Shown here: positions 1 through 11,058 of the stretch, piece after piece
How the letters are laid out: each line of letters starts with the position of its first letter
How positions within the stretch are numbered: position 1 is the stretch's first letter
Origin: Sabellastarte sp. h YS-2021
Taxonomy: Eukaryota; Annelida; Polychaeta; Sabellida; Sabellidae
Length of the DNA: 64,000 nt
Direction of reading: 5' to 3'
Assembly: GCA_964017235.1 (NCBI GenBank)
Contig: OZ024933.1
Location: 91,727,432-91,791,431 of the forward strand
The notes under the pieces: generated by a model
Seen by the model: the letters and a program-made list of their open reading frames with translations, nothing else
What the model was told of the DNA's origin: nothing
Databases searched by the model: none
Position numbers and translations under genes: made by a program

Positions 1-521
1 GATTAATGTTCGAAGAAGTTTTGTGTAGTAGGCAAGATGAAGAAAAGCTCTACAATGTTTTGGCCAAAATATGTCAATCAGTGAATGAACAAAGCAGAGA
101 CATAAAGGCTATTAGAAAATTGCAGGACACTTTACACACTAAATTGGACAAATTGGAGGGAAAGCTTCACAAGCTTGAAGAATTTAAAAATAGAACAGAC
201 CCACAGATTGATGAATTGAAGGAATAAAACAGTGCACTTCGGGGAGAAACGGAAGAGTTTAAAGGGCAGATACAATCTATAAATAGTCAGGGAACACAAG
301 TTCAACCTGAGTAATATAACCCAGCTGTGACCATCGTGGCTGTAAATATGCCATATACAAGAAGAGAGGATACTTATATGAAAGCCTGTGACTTGATCTA
401 TAATCATATGAATAGGCATAGCATACACATTGTTCGGGCAAAGTGTACTCCAGAAAGGGATGGAAAACCTGGATTGGCGAAAATAGAAGTTCGTTCCACA
501 GAGGAGAAAATAGAGATTTTA
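1..521 (+). mobile_element. LINE ORF1, 5' piece (L1/CR1-type)
   Basis: This is the N-terminal and middle part of a non-LTR retrotransposon ORF1, the RNA-binding protein of the element. Codons from position 6 give a charged coiled coil (heptad-like run with KLDKLEGKLHKLEEF) that ends at a stop near 226. A second open stretch from about 327 reads as an RRM-like domain (VAVNMPYTRRED, then RDGKPGLAKIEV, then STEEKIEILL). The two are separated by short out-of-frame sequence, so this copy is inactive. The RRM is cut at its end by the DIRS element that begins near 522, and the ORF resumes at about 6869. The start of the element lies before the window. Family: coiled coil plus RRM plus C-terminal domain is the usual L1-type ORF1 layout; the exact clade is not settled. 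Confidence 0.7.
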
Positions 522-829
522 TTGCGTTAATACATCCTATCCAATGGACAATATGCTATACCGGTCGGCGCAGACCGGCCCGCCAAACGTCAGAAAAAGA
601 CGTCCTGCGTTTCCACCGGCTGGCCGGTCCTCACACTGCACTCACCAGGTGGCGTATCGTACTTCCTTCCTGTCTAGACAACCTGACGTCATAGCATCTT
701 TTTTCGTTTGGCGCATGCACTGCCTGCACGGAATATTTTAAGTTGTGAAACTTTTGGAATTTTGTGAGTTTGTGGAAGTTTGTTACCTTACAACTTTACT
801 ATTTACTTCCATATATATTATAGACTATT

Positions 830-2810
830 ATGTCTTCTCCCAGCCAGCGTCGAGGGGGTTGCGGCCACATGATGGCAGGTTTTGATCTGCACTCTGTGCG
901 CATTGTCGCGATAAGAAAAAGGGCTCAGACCCTTGCATTGAGACACCACTTGCTGCTTGCTCACATTGTGATGCCCTGTCTTCAGAGCAAAAGGCCCAGT
1001 TATCCACCCCTTCGTATAAGCTCAAGAAGGAGAAGAAAGAAGCCAAATCATCTACCCCTGCCAAGGCATTAGACACTCTCAGTCCCACCCTCGTGGACCC
1101 GGCACTTGTGTCGGTAGTGGGGGTTGTGGATGGCCAGACAACCTCTGGTTTGAGTGGGCCAGCAGAAAAGAAATCTAAGGCTGAGAGCAAGAAATCGTCT
1201 ACATCTGCCAAGCCGGCTAGATCAGACAAGTCGGTGAAGTCTTCCTCCAACCTCAACCACCGACCAGGGCCAGTCCACCACTTCCTCTACCAACTCAAGG
1301 ATCTCTGATCTCGACAGGAAGTGGCCAGACAGATTTAATAGGCTGGAAGCCTTGTTATTGGCCAAGACTTTAGACAAGCCTCAGGACCCTGTTTTCAGCA
1401 CGGTGAAGGTTACTCCGGCTCATGCTCCACCAGCCAACGTGGTCCGGCCCGACCCGTTTTTGAAACCAGCCTCTCAACCTTCTCAACTGACCGACCCTGC
1501 TATTGACTCACCGGCCGACTCTTCTCAGCACAAGCCTGTTGCAAGAGCTTCATCTTCTACTCAGCCGGAACCGACTACCAGAGAGACTGCTCAGAGACGA
1601 CTAACCAGTGCCTTTGACACTTCTAGAAAGGAATCCCCCTCTTCTAGTGAATCCGACACCGACTCTCTCTCATCAGACCGACCTCCCTTAGATCTCTTCC
1701 CGGAAGAAGGTGAACTCTCGGATGATCAGGAAGCTAACCTGTCCGATCATGACCAATCCCTTTCCGAGGAACAATCTTATCGTGAAACGATGAGGGGGAT
1801 CCCATCATACATGAGTTGGAATCACATCCCGGACATTGATTCCGGTGCCACTACGTCCGAAGATAACCCCTTTGCGGGTCCAAAACTTCACACACCGGGC
1901 AAGGTTTCTGTTAACCTACCGACCGACGAGTGGTTATGTCGGAAGATGTCAAACCTCAACATCACACTGGTCCAGGGATATCCCACGCGTACTTCTGAAG
2001 TGGGAGGACTGTTAAGGGACCAATTTGTCCGGCCTCCCAAGTCACAACAGAAGTGGTATGGTTTTCATGCCAATCCCAAGAAGGACTCTGATCAATCTGT
2101 TTCTTCATGGCACACCGGATCATCAAAACTCAACAGTACCTATCTCAGGATAGCTAGACAGGCCGGTATTGCCACTTCACCTCCCATGTCTCGCCCAATC
2201 TCTCAGGAGAATTTAAGGAAATGGGAGAGGTCTGCCCGTGAGTCAACAGTGATCTGCAATCACGCAGCCGGGTTGAAAATACAAGAAAGCATAAACAATC
2301 AACTGAAAGCAGTGAAGGTGGAGTCGAAAGGGAAGGCTGCAGCTAAAGTTTCATCAGCAGTGGATGAACTCCAGTTCTTACTAGACTTTAACTGTAGTGT
2401 TTGCCAAGCCATGGCTAAGTCCATGGAGCACCTTACGGAGTTCATCTTTGTCACTATGGCTAACACCACACTTCTGAGGTGTGACTCTTACCTAGCCTAC
2501 TTAAAAGCCGGTGTCAAAGCCGACACACTGAATGCTCTCCGCACTGCCCCTCTTCACCTGGACACTCTTTTTCCGGACAATGTTGTAAAAAGGGCAGAAG
2601 AAGACATCACCTCATTTGATAAGGGTCGGTCAGCATCAGTGTACAAGGGTCGGAGATATCACCCTTATGAAAGACAGGACTCTAGATCAGATAAGCAACA
2701 AGACAGGCCAGCTTGGAAGAACCTGTCCCGTACTCAACGCAGGAAGAATAACAAGGGCAAGCAACAGTATTCCTCGCGTCCGGCCAAGGGTCAGCAGCAG
2801 TACAAATGAC
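830..2810 (+). mobile_element. DIRS copy 1 gag-like region (fossil part)
   Basis: A low-complexity Ser/Pro/Asp-rich segment is followed by a conserved block with LRKWERSARES and MANTTLLRCDSYLAYLKAGV, then a basic Gln/Lys/Arg-rich tail. The same order and motifs recur in the gag-like region of the second DIRS element (46390-48340), which confirms it as ORF1 of this family. The product would be the nucleoprotein that packages element RNA; this is by analogy with the DIRS family. Confidence 0.75.
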
Positions 2811-3099
2811 AGTCAATGTGTAATTCAGTTGAAGCGTCTGCTGCTGACCGGGAGCCCCACAAGAAAGACAATGAACACTTTCAATGTAAAGCTAAATGTT
2901 GTACCTTCTGTTCATACTGCGCCCGGGCATTCTCAAAAGAACGAAATAAGTCCCGGGGCAGCAGATTGTTATTGTAAGAAGAGCAAATTAAAGTCTGTGA
3001 AAAGTGTTTCTTGTGTCACTCAATTATCTTGTGTAAATCCTGTCACAAATGCTCCCAATGTTGTCACAAATCTGCCTGTAGGGGCCAGACTCCAAAACT

Positions 3100-4720
3100 T
3101 TTGGAAAAAATGGTTAGATCTGGGTGCCGGACCGAGAGTGGTTCAAACCCTGAAAGAGGGCTACACGCTCCCCTTTCGGATCCGGCCGAACTTAGCAAGA
3201 TTTCCCACAGTCATAAGCTGCTATGGCAATCCTCACAGAAATCTCAAACTGTTGGAGGCATTACATCAGCTTATGAACAAAAATGCCATAGAACTAGTTC
3301 ACAAACAGGTCTCACTAGGGTTCTTCAACTGGCTATTCTTAGTACCAAAGCCCGACAACAGGTGGAGCCCTATCTTAGACCTAAGCAATCTGAATGTTTT
3401 CCTCAAGACCGAAAAATTCAAGATGGAGACACCGGAAACCATCAGGACATCTCTCCAAAAGGGAGAATGGGTAACCTCCATTGACTTCAAGGACGCTTAC
3501 TTCCACATTCCGATACAGGAACAGTCCAGGAAGTACCTGAGATTTCATATCCAGGGCCAGACCTACCAGTTCAAAGCACTGCCATTTGGTCTGTCGACAG
3601 CTCCCATGGAGTTTACTATTATAGCAAAAGAGGTAAAACTGATGGCCATTCAAAACGGTATAAGGATCCACCAATACCTAGACGACTGGTTGGTGAGAGC
3701 CACATCCCACCGGGTCTGTCTCCAGCATACATAGGTCCTAGTGAAAATGTGCTGACATTTAGGTTGGCTGGTGAACATAGAAAAGTCGGTCAAAGGTCAA
3801 AGTTGGGGTTTTACGTCCCGTTCAACACCCAGGGTCATATTGGGACAGGTCCTCAGAATTGCCACTTGTGGGACTCGAACCCACAGAGGTGACAGCCTAT
3901 GATTAGATGCCAAACTTGCTAACCACTAGGCCACTGAGGACCTCATAGAAAAGTCGGAGCTGGAACCCAAGCAAGTTTTCAACTTCGTAGGTTACCAATT
4001 CGACCTCGAGTCCGGTCGGGTCTGACCGACACCAGACCGGTGGCAAAGCCTACAAGGAAAGATACTGGAACTTATCTCCCTACCGGCTTGCTCGGTAAGA
4101 GAGTTCATGTCCTTGATAGGCCTGTTAACAACCACAGAAAAGCAAGTCCACCTGGGCAGACTACACATGAGGCCCATCCAATGGCATCTCAAAAGCAATT
4201 GGAGGATACCGGAATCGCTAGAAAAACGGATTCCCCTACCCAGATCTCTACATCCTCACTTGCAATGGTGGCTAAAAGAAGACAATGTCCTCACAGGCCA
4301 ACCATTACACCCCATTCAACATGCTCTGCAAATCTTTACAGACGCAGCAAAAGAAGGGAAGGGTGGGGCGCTCACTTAAACGAGTTCATTTCCAGAGGAA
4401 CCTGGTCCCTACCTGAAAGCAAGTTACATATAAACTACTTAGAACTCAAAGCAGTTTTTCTAGCTTTAAAAGAGTTCCAAAACCTATGCGTGGGCAAAAT
4501 GGTTCTGATAGCAACCGACAACACCACGGTAGTGTCTTACATCAACAAGGAAGGGGGCATGAGGTCAGGCCCACTGTGTGCCTTACTTTGGAGAATCTTG
4601 ACCTGGTGCACCGGGAAACAAGTAACTCTAAAGGCCCGACACAATCCAGGCCGCTTAAATGTAGTGGCAGACAAACTATCCAGATTGGGACAGACCACCC
4701 AAACAGAATGGTCCCTCCTT
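3100..4720 (+). mobile_element. DIRS copy 1 reverse transcriptase and RNase H region (fossil part)
   Basis: RT motifs are plain: FLVPKPDNRW, SIDFKDAYFHIPI, LPFGLSTAPMEF and the catalytic box HQYLDDWL. An RNase H segment with IFTDAAKEG and, further on, ATDNTTVVSYINKEGG follows. This is the RT/RH type shared by DIRS and Ngaro. A SINE lies between the RT and RNase H parts (3790-3943). Fossil. Confidence 0.8.
3776..3957 (-). repeat. tRNA-derived SINE, family A, with target-site duplication
   Basis: The 154-bp SINE body (3790-3943) lies on the minus strand and is flanked by perfect 14-bp direct repeats CATAGAAAAGTCGG (3776-3789 and 3944-3957). Read on the minus strand it starts GGTCCTCAGTGGCCTAGTGG (A box), has GGGTTCGAGTCCC (B box), and ends in the GGGACGTAAAACCCCAA region followed by CTTTGACCTTTGACC. 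It is inserted in the DIRS pol region, so it is younger than that element. Confidence 0.92.
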
Positions 4721-4729
4721 CCAGAGGTT

Positions 4730-5140
4730 TTTCAAGCCCTGTGCAGCAGATGGCACCAACCTCAAATAGATCTCTTTGCTACGAGATTCAACCACAAATT
4801 GCCCCTGTTTGTATCACCAGTTCCAGATCCCATGGCCACTGCAGTGGATGCACTCAGCTTGTCATCGAAAAATCTGGACGCGTATGCCTTCCCACCGACA
4901 GCCATATTGGGCAAAGTTGTGGAGAAGTTGCAAGACTCCCCATACCAAAGGTTGATCATCATTGCCCCGGCGTGGCCCAACATGACATGGTTTTGGGACC
5001 TAGTGGAAATGTCCAGCCAGATTCCATTGCTGTTGCCTCAGCTGCCAAACCTCCTGACTCAACCCTTCAATCAGACCCCTCACAGAAGTCTGACAAACCT
5101 AAATCTCCATGCATGGCTCCTAGAGCCACAGCTATCAAGG
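4730..5140 (+). mobile_element. DIRS copy 1 region between RNase H and recombinase (fossil part)
   Basis: This conserved block contains QIDLFATRFNHKLP, FVSPVPDPMA and IAPAWPNMTWFWDL. It is present in the same order in the second DIRS element. In DIRS elements this interval is where a DAM-like methyltransferase-type domain is usually placed, but I cannot confirm a methyltransferase fold by eye. Confidence 0.55.
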
Positions 5141-5149
5141 AGCAGGGTT

Positions 5150-6176
5150 TCTCTGAGGCGGTGGCAACAAGAATTGAGGCTCCTCAAAGAGGATCAACCA
5201 GATCCGTCTATGAGGCGAAGTGGGCCATTTTCACAAAGTGGTGCGTCACAAATCAGGTGGACTTCAGGGCAGCACCTGTAAAATCAGTCGCTGATTTTCT
5301 TATGTACCTTTTTGAGGGCAGGAAACTGCAGCCCAGCACCATTGATGGGTACAGGTCAGCCATTGTAGATAAACTGGGAAACTCATCCCTCAACATCAGC
5401 AAAGATGAAAATCTCACTCGTCTCTTGGATAGTTTCCATAGAGACAGACCCAAGGGCAGAAGGGGTATCCCTTCCTGGAACCTATCCCTGGTTTTGCACC
5501 AGCTACCAAGGCTCCCTTTGAACCAATTATGGAGGCCTCCTTGAAGCATTTGACCTTCAAGACAGTTTTCGTCCTAGCCCTTGGTTCAGGCAAACGCAGA
5601 AGTGAGATTCATGCTTGGCAAAATAAGAACATCAGACACCATTCTGACTGGTCTAGGGTGTCCTTGTACCCATCTCCCAGTTTTCTTTCCAAGAACCAGC
5701 TGGCCAAAGAGGGTCCGGACAGCGTGGCTCCAGTGTTCATACCAGCCCTGGCCCCCGACTCTGGATAAATCCCTCAAGTCTGATAGGTCCCTCTGTCCGG
5801 TCAGAGCGTTGCGCTACTATTTGGATAGGACCTCAGACCTAATAAAGAATTGGTCTTTGTCTCCTTCAAGAAAGGTTTCGACAAGGACATCTCACCTGCC
5901 ACTATCTCCTCATGGATCAAACAGACTGTGATCCTGTGTTATGAGCTCTCAGATCAGGAGGCCCAGACCTTACATCAGGTCAAAGCCCATGATGTCAGGG
6001 CCTTTGCTGCTTCCAAGGCCTTCCAGTCAGGGGTTTCCTTGGACCAGATCTTGTCAGCCTGCCACTGGAAATCACATAATACCTTCACACAATTTTATCT
6101 GAAGGATGTGGCATGGGCTGACTCTGAGCTTTATCACCTGGGACCTGTAGTGGCTGCTCAGCAGATCCACCAGTAG
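5150..6176 (+). mobile_element. DIRS copy 1 tyrosine recombinase region (fossil part)
   Basis: The core-binding part is recognisable by QPSTIDGYRSAI and the catalytic part by GSGKRRSEIHAW (Arg), HQVKAHDVRAFAAS (His-x-x-Arg) and SACHWKSHNTF, then a Tyr-containing segment. This is the integrase class that replaces the DDE integrase in DIRS elements. It matches the second DIRS element closely, motif for motif. Fossil, with breaks. Confidence 0.8.
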
Positions 6177-6496
6177 CCCAGTTCAAGAGGAGATCTGTAC
6201 ATATGTATATATAGTTAAGAAGCATAAAAAAAAAATATCAAACATGCTTCCTTCGGGAGGTTTATTTCTTTGGGACTGAACTCATCCCTCTCTTCCCCTA
6301 CCTCAGAGCAGCTCTGTAAAAAAGGGGGGGAGGCGAGTCGGTTTGGACTGATTAACCGGTTTCTGTTGACCGACTATAGCCCCAGGGGTCTTGACAATCT
6401 CAGGTCGACCCAGGCTTAGAGGAATTTTGTTAGTTAATTTCTGAGTTCGCATAAGTCCCTAGTAACTTACCCGCCAACCAAGCGGTAGTTATTCAG

Positions 6497-6592
6497 CATA
6501 TTGTCCATTGGATAGGATGTATTAACGCAATAAAATTGCAAAATTAATAAGTAAATTAAATTTTTATAAGTTAATACCCTATCCAATGGACA
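6497..6592. repeat. DIRS copy 1 internal complementary region
   Basis: 6497-6533 is the reverse complement of the left terminus (about 523-558), and 6533-6592 is the reverse complement of the right terminus (about 6812-6868). The two halves abut at ATTAACGCAAT. In DIRS replication this region is thought to guide circle formation from the linear cDNA. Confidence 0.85.
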
Positions 6593-6868
6593 CGCAAGAC
6601 CCTCCCACCGACCCCGCTATCCTCTTACTAGGGGTCTAATAGGTTTAGACAACGAAAAAGATGCTATGACGTCAGGTTGTCTAGACAGGAAGGAGGTACG
6701 ATATGCCACCTGGCGAGTGCAGTGTGAGGACCGGCCAGCCGGTGGAAACACAGGACGTCTTTTTCTGACGTTTGGCAGGCCGGTCTGTGCCAACCGGTAT
6801 ACCATATTGTCCATTGGATAGGGTATTAACTTATAAAAATTTAATTTATTTATTAAATTTGCAATTTT

Positions 6869-7200
6869 GAGGGCTAAATCTAAACTTAAAAACACAGGGA
6901 GAATACAAGCGAGTGTTTCTCAGATCTTCTAAACCTCACCTGGAAAGGCTACTGGATTCGAACTTTCAGGCATTACTTTGTGAGTTGCCTAATGGGAATG
7001 AGTATCACATGACTGGAAACGGACGCATTATACGCAAGACTGATGAAGGCTCACTGTCAAGACCAATGGATAACTCTCAACATAGAAACTTAACTACACA
7101 ACCACGTATGGATACTGTTGACCACACAAACCAAAATCCAACAATCCCCAATCTGGCATCTGATCTAGACTTTCTGGACATCAATGTACATTCAAACTAG
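6869..7200 (+). mobile_element. LINE ORF1, 3' piece
   Basis: This continues the RRM-type ORF1 interrupted at 521. It reads AKSKLKNTGRIQAS and then, in an adjacent frame, FLRSSKPHLERLLDSNF and LPNGNEYHMTGNGRIIRK, which is the ORF1 C-terminal domain of L1-like elements, followed by a polar tail ending in a stop at 7198-7200. The match across the DIRS element gives the empty site: left flank GAGATTTT, right flank GAGGGCTAAA. The change of frame inside the piece shows it was already decaying or decayed afterwards. Confidence 0.7.
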
Positions 7201-7224
7201 ACCTACACATAGGAGAACCGATGC

Positions 7225-8815
7225 AAATCTGTATCCACCGCAAAGACAACTCACCAAAGCCAGTAAACCATCGTTTGACCTTGAAGGAGCGGCCAAAGGT
7301 CAAATCTGACATCAGAAGATTCCCAGCCCACAATATCATGCAAGTTGGTTTCACATCGCAAACCTCTAGGATCAATAATAAATGAGTTATAAACCCTTTT
7401 AAGTTTGGCTGTCCTCATTTAACCTTGAAGGAGGGGCTCAAGGTCAAATATGACCACACCAAAAGATTCCCAGCCCATGATTTCCTATAAGTTGGTTTAC
7501 CATCCCAAACCTCTAGGACCAATATTAAGCGAGTTATAAGCACTTCTAAGTTTGGCTATCCTCGTATGACCTTGAAGGAGGGGCCCAAGGTCAAATCCAA
7601 CCAACCAGAAGATTCCCAGTTCATGATTTCCTATAGGTTGGTTTACCATCCCAAGAGTCTTGGACCAATAATAAGCAAGTTATAAGCACTTTTAAGTTTG
7701 GCTGTCCTCGTATGACCTTGAAGGAGGGGTCCAAGGTCAAATCTGACCACATCAAAAGATTTTCAGCCCATGATTTCCTAGAAGTTGCTTTGCCATCCCA
7801 AACCTCTAGGACCAATAATAAGCGAGTTATAACCACTTTTAAGTTTGTCTATCCTCATTTGACCTTGAAGGAGGGGTTCAAGGTCAAATCTGCCCATACC
7901 AGAAGATTCCCAGTTCATGATTTCCTATAGGTTGGTATACCATCCCGAATCTCTTGGACCAATAATAAGTGAGTTATAAGCACTTTTAACTTTGGCTATC
8001 CTCATTTGACCTTGAAGGAGGGGCCCAAGGTTAAATCTGACCACATCAAAAGATTCCCAGCCCATCATTTCATATAGGTTGGTTTACCATCCCAAACCTC
8101 TTGGCCCAATAATAAGCGAGTTATAAGCACTTTTAAGTTTGGCTATCCTCCTATGATCTTGAAGGAGGGGTCCAAGGTCAAATCTGACCACATCAAATGA
8201 TTCCCAGCCCATGACTTCCTATAAGTTGCTTTACCATCCCAAACCTGTAGGACCAATAATAAGCGAGTTATAAGCACTTTTAACTTTGGCTATCCTCGTT
8301 TGACCTTGGAAGAAGGGGCCCAAGGTCAAATCCGACCACACCAGAGGATTCCCAGCCCATGATTTCCTATAGGTTGGTTTCACATTGCAAACCTCTAGGA
8401 CCAATAATAAGGGAGATATAAGCACCTTTAAAGTCTGCTATGTGGCTCACTTTGGCACTCCGTGGATGACCTTGAATTCAGAGCTTCAAGGTCAAATGTC
8501 TGCAAGATTGTAGAGGACATATAAATCTGTTATATATATCACCTATGAAGACATTCAATGAGAAACAGCCAGTAGAAAAATGTAGATAATTTTTAAAGAA
8601 ATGCCCGCGGCGGCCATCTTTCAGAATGAGGCTAATTTCCTTCCCAGAGAAGCTTACCCCCAATGAAGATATCCTGCAAATTTGGTGAACCTAGCTGATG
8701 TAGTTTTCCTCTTAGAGCGTTAACACGGAAAATCTCTCTACACGCGGCGGCGTAGCGAACGCTAAACCAAAGTATCCACCGGATGCCTCCGGTGGATACA
8801 ATAACACAGAAGGAA
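7225..8815 (+). mobile_element. Non-autonomous element with 147-bp tandem array and terminal hairpin
   Basis: It lies between LINE ORF1 and the LINE endonuclease start, so it was inserted there. It has no coding sequence. The core is an array of a 147-bp unit, followed by unique sequence and a perfect 12-bp hairpin at 8772-8799 (stem GTATCCACCGGA, loop TGCC). The 5' side contains a short match to the hairpin arm (GTATCCACCG near 7231). Array plus subterminal hairpin plus matching short inverted motif is the layout of Helentron-associated non-autonomous elements. Exact ends are not determined. Confidence 0.55.
7272..8455 (+). repeat. 147-bp tandem array, 8 copies
   Basis: The landmark TTGAAGGAG, or a one-base variant, recurs at 7281, 7425, 7572, 7719, 7865, 8012, 8159 and 8306, giving spacings of 144-147 bp. 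Each unit carries CAAGGTCAAATCTGACC, CCAGCCCATGATTTCC and AATAATAAGCGAGTTATAAG. Units differ by a few percent. Confidence 0.93.
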
Positions 8816-8859
8816 CAAACATTAACCAACATTAGGATACTTCCCAGTCAAATAGAAAC

Positions 8860-9125
8860 TTTGGTGAGTTAGAGATATGTACCTTAAATGTGAACGGTTG
8901 GACAAAAAAACAATCATGAACTGAGAAAAGAAATAGTTAAGTGTGTAGATAAAAATATATTTTGTGTCAATGAAACTCATTTAAAAGAAAATGATAATTT
9001 ATCGGTTGAAGATTATTTGTGGTTTGGAAATAACAGAAGAGGTGTACACAGGAGGGCTGTTAAGGGATCTGGAGGGGTTGGTATGTTTATTAAGCAAAAC
9101 TTGTTAAAACAATATCAAGTAACTT
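8860..9125 (+). mobile_element. LINE ORF2 start (APE endonuclease), truncated
   Basis: The endonuclease N-terminus can be read as TLNVNGWTKK, then CVNETHLKENDNLS, then WFGNNRRGVHRR and GGVGMFIKQNLL, in more than one frame. This is the AP-endonuclease-like domain that nicks target DNA. The expected remainder (rest of endonuclease and the reverse transcriptase) is absent after about 9125. Together with 1-521 and 6869-7200 it forms one dead LINE copy on the plus strand. Confidence 0.65.
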
Positions 9126-9126
9126 T

Positions 9127-9717
9127 TTGTCCGCTATTTGGACAACTAATAATAATAATATTCACATCCAATGGACATTATCATCATATGGCAGCCAAAT
9201 AGGAGAGTATTTATGGCTAGCTTGTCTTATTATTTTATCAGTGTATTTGTTTTGCAAAGTTCACATGGCACTTGGTGCTACAATTGCAACTCCTGTTATT
9301 CATACCTCTGTTGCATCCCCAATCACTACGCCTACCATTCAACCACCAGACAGCATACACCACCATCTCCTTACTTCTGATATCATAGTTGTTGTCATTT
9401 TATGGATTATAGGAAAGTGCATTTATCTGTGCACTCTTAGGAATAAGGGAAACAAATTGAAGTGGTTATTTTGCTTATGTACACACACACAAATCACCCC
9501 ACGTTATAAGTCAGTTTATATCAGTTTTCCTTCAGTCCTGAACAATTACTTCTTTAAGTTACAGAAATTTCCTGCTAACTGTCTCCCAGACCCTACCCTT
9601 CAGTTTGATTCTTTGGTTCAACTTCAGATACCCTGGCGAAATGATATTCAGCACATTATGAACTGTCCTGAACTGATCATGAAAGTTCAGGACATTGTGG
9701 CAGAAGTTCAGCATTAG
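9127..9717 (+). CDS. Unrecognised ORF with two predicted membrane segments
   Basis: This 196-codon open frame has no family I recognise. Visible features are a hydrophobic segment near residues 25-50 (YLWLACLIILSVYLFCKV), a Pro/Thr/Ser-rich stretch (SPITTPTIQPPDS), a second hydrophobic segment (IIVVVILWIIGKCIYLCTL), then a mixed C-terminal half. The first codons overlap the broken LINE end and the last ones run into a GTTCAGGA-rich repeat, so the true gene limits are uncertain and the start codon is arbitrary. It could be one exon of a host membrane protein or a leftover of a mobile element. Confidence 0.3.
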   Translation: MSAIWTTNNNNIHIQWTLSSYGSQIGEYLWLACLIILSVYLFCKVHMALGATIATPVIHTSVASPITTPTIQPPDSIHHHLLTSDIIVVVILWIIGKCIYLCTLRNKGNKLKWLFCLCTHTQITPRYKSVYISFPSVLNNYFFKLQKFPANCLPDPTLQFDSLVQLQIPWRNDIQHIMNCPELIMKVQDIVAEVQH

Positions 9718-9731
9718 TTCAGTACTGGGGT

Positions 9732-9805
9732 TCATGAACTGTCCTGGCTGTTGAACGGGACGTAAAACCCCAACTTTGACCTTTGACCTTTGGTCATGAA
9801 CTGTC
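9732..9805 (+). repeat. 50-bp 5'-truncated SINE-A tail with 12-bp target duplication
   Basis: Only the last 50 bp of SINE family A (9744-9793: GTTGAACGGGACG...CCCCAACTTTGACC) is present, between direct repeats TCATGAACTGTC (9732-9743 and 9794-9805). It shows that this SINE inserts by target-primed reverse transcription and can be heavily 5'-truncated. Confidence 0.8.
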
Positions 9806-10097
9806 GTTCAGCAATTTTCGGCAATGCAGTTCACCAAACATTGGTTAACATTTACCAAACTATGTGGAACAGCTATATTTTTAAACACCTTTTGGAATCC
9901 TCTTTCAAACAGTAACAATTAATACTACAAATCTATAAATTTTGACTTTTTATACTTAAACTTTAATTAACTAAGACAAAATGCAAGCATCATTGAAGTT
10001 CAGTAACTAAACTGAACTTACAGGAACAGTGAACTCAAGATTTTAGGATAAGGATAATCTAAAACAGAAAAAAGTAAACACTGACTGTTTTAATGTT
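9806..10097. other. AT-rich sequence without recognised features
   Basis: No open frame of note, repeat or motif was recognised. Confidence 0.5.
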
Positions 10098-10640
10098 TGT
10101 GTCAGATTAAGAAGTAAGTAAGTTAAAAATTAAAGTGCAAAAACACTTACGTGTGATGCTGCACTATTAAAAACTAATAAATATATTAACTAATATTGAC
10201 AATAATACACAAAAGTATATATACAAATAATAACAAACAATTAACGAATAACCAAAAAGACCAAGAAAAACAACATATAAGAGATGACTAGAATAAAGAC
10301 TAGAGTATAAAGCAACAAACAACAGAGAAAACAAAAAGCAAAGTAAACTATATGTAAATTACAAATATCATAATAAAATTGTCAATAAAACACAATAACA
10401 CAAAAAGCACAAAACACAATAAATAAATAAACACAATACCAGACTAGATTATACAGAATAAATTAACACAAAGGACATAATAAATTAATTAAAATTTTTT
10501 ATACAGACCACATTCCTTCAAATAATTAATGATACTAAAAACATTTTCTCAAAATAATTTTTGCATTGTATTAATATCTCTATAATATTTTATTCTAGTG
10601 TCACGTAGGTCGATACAGTCCAATGTGTCAGATTAAGAAG
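10098..10640 (-). mobile_element. 5'-truncated 3' end of I/Nimb-like LINE
   Basis: The insert at 10115-10623 (509 bp) is the 3' end of the LINE family found full-length at 21777-27809, on the minus strand. It shares the CACGTAGGTCGATACAGTC landmark and the 3' UTR ending TGCAC...GCACTTTAATTTTTAAC. Perfect 17-bp target repeats TGTGTCAGATTAAGAAG lie at 10098-10114 and 10624-10640. The tail at the 3' end is a short TAAG repeat. It carries only the last codons and the UTR and is dead on arrival. Confidence 0.9.
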
Positions 10641-10858
10641 AAGAAATGTGAAAAACTAATTAAAATACAGCCTTTTGAGCTTCCTTTTAATGACATTAGA
10701 ATCATTTCTATAGAAAAGTTGTGATTATCTAACACAATTTTCAAAAGATAACTTCGTTTTCCCTGGTGAAATACTGAGCTGAGTGAAAATACACTTTATC
10801 ATACATACATTTACATAAATATATAGAAAGCACAGTGTGTAACAGAAAATGTCACAAT

Positions 10859-11058
10859 CCAACACTGTATTTATTTATTTGGGGTTTTACGTCACTTTCA
10901 ACACCGTACAGGTCATATCACGACGGGTAGTTGGAAGGGCAGAGGAAACCAGTACATACAGTTCGTTAGGGTTCTGTACTGTAAACTGCCGACCAACGGC
11001 AAGCAACTACCAGCTTTCCCACTTGAGGCCGTGCTGGGGATCGAACCCAACACTGTAT
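10859..11058 (-). repeat. tRNA-derived SINE, family B, 5'-truncated
   Basis: The body (10871-11046) on the minus strand lacks the tRNA A-box end and keeps the part from the B box to the 3' end, with flanking repeats CCAACACTGTAT (10859-10870 and 11047-11058). The open frame running through it is incidental. Confidence 0.88.

Larger units (their letters stand above)
522..6868 (+). mobile_element. DIRS-like tyrosine-recombinase retrotransposon, copy 1 (fossil)
   Basis: This is a DIRS-order element, structurally near complete but coding-broken, with several breaks. The left end opens TTGCGTTAATACATCC, and about 180 bp there (about 540-706) recurs inverted near the right end (about 6650-6815). 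Before the right repeat sits an internal complementary region joining the complements of both termini, the signature of DIRS. Inside, in order, are a gag-like region, reverse transcriptase, RNase H, a linker region and a tyrosine recombinase. No target duplication is seen, as expected for recombinase-mediated insertion. It sits inside LINE ORF1, and a tRNA-SINE has inserted into its pol region. The inverted repeats are visibly diverged, so it is older than the copy at 46091-52209. Confidence 0.9.
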
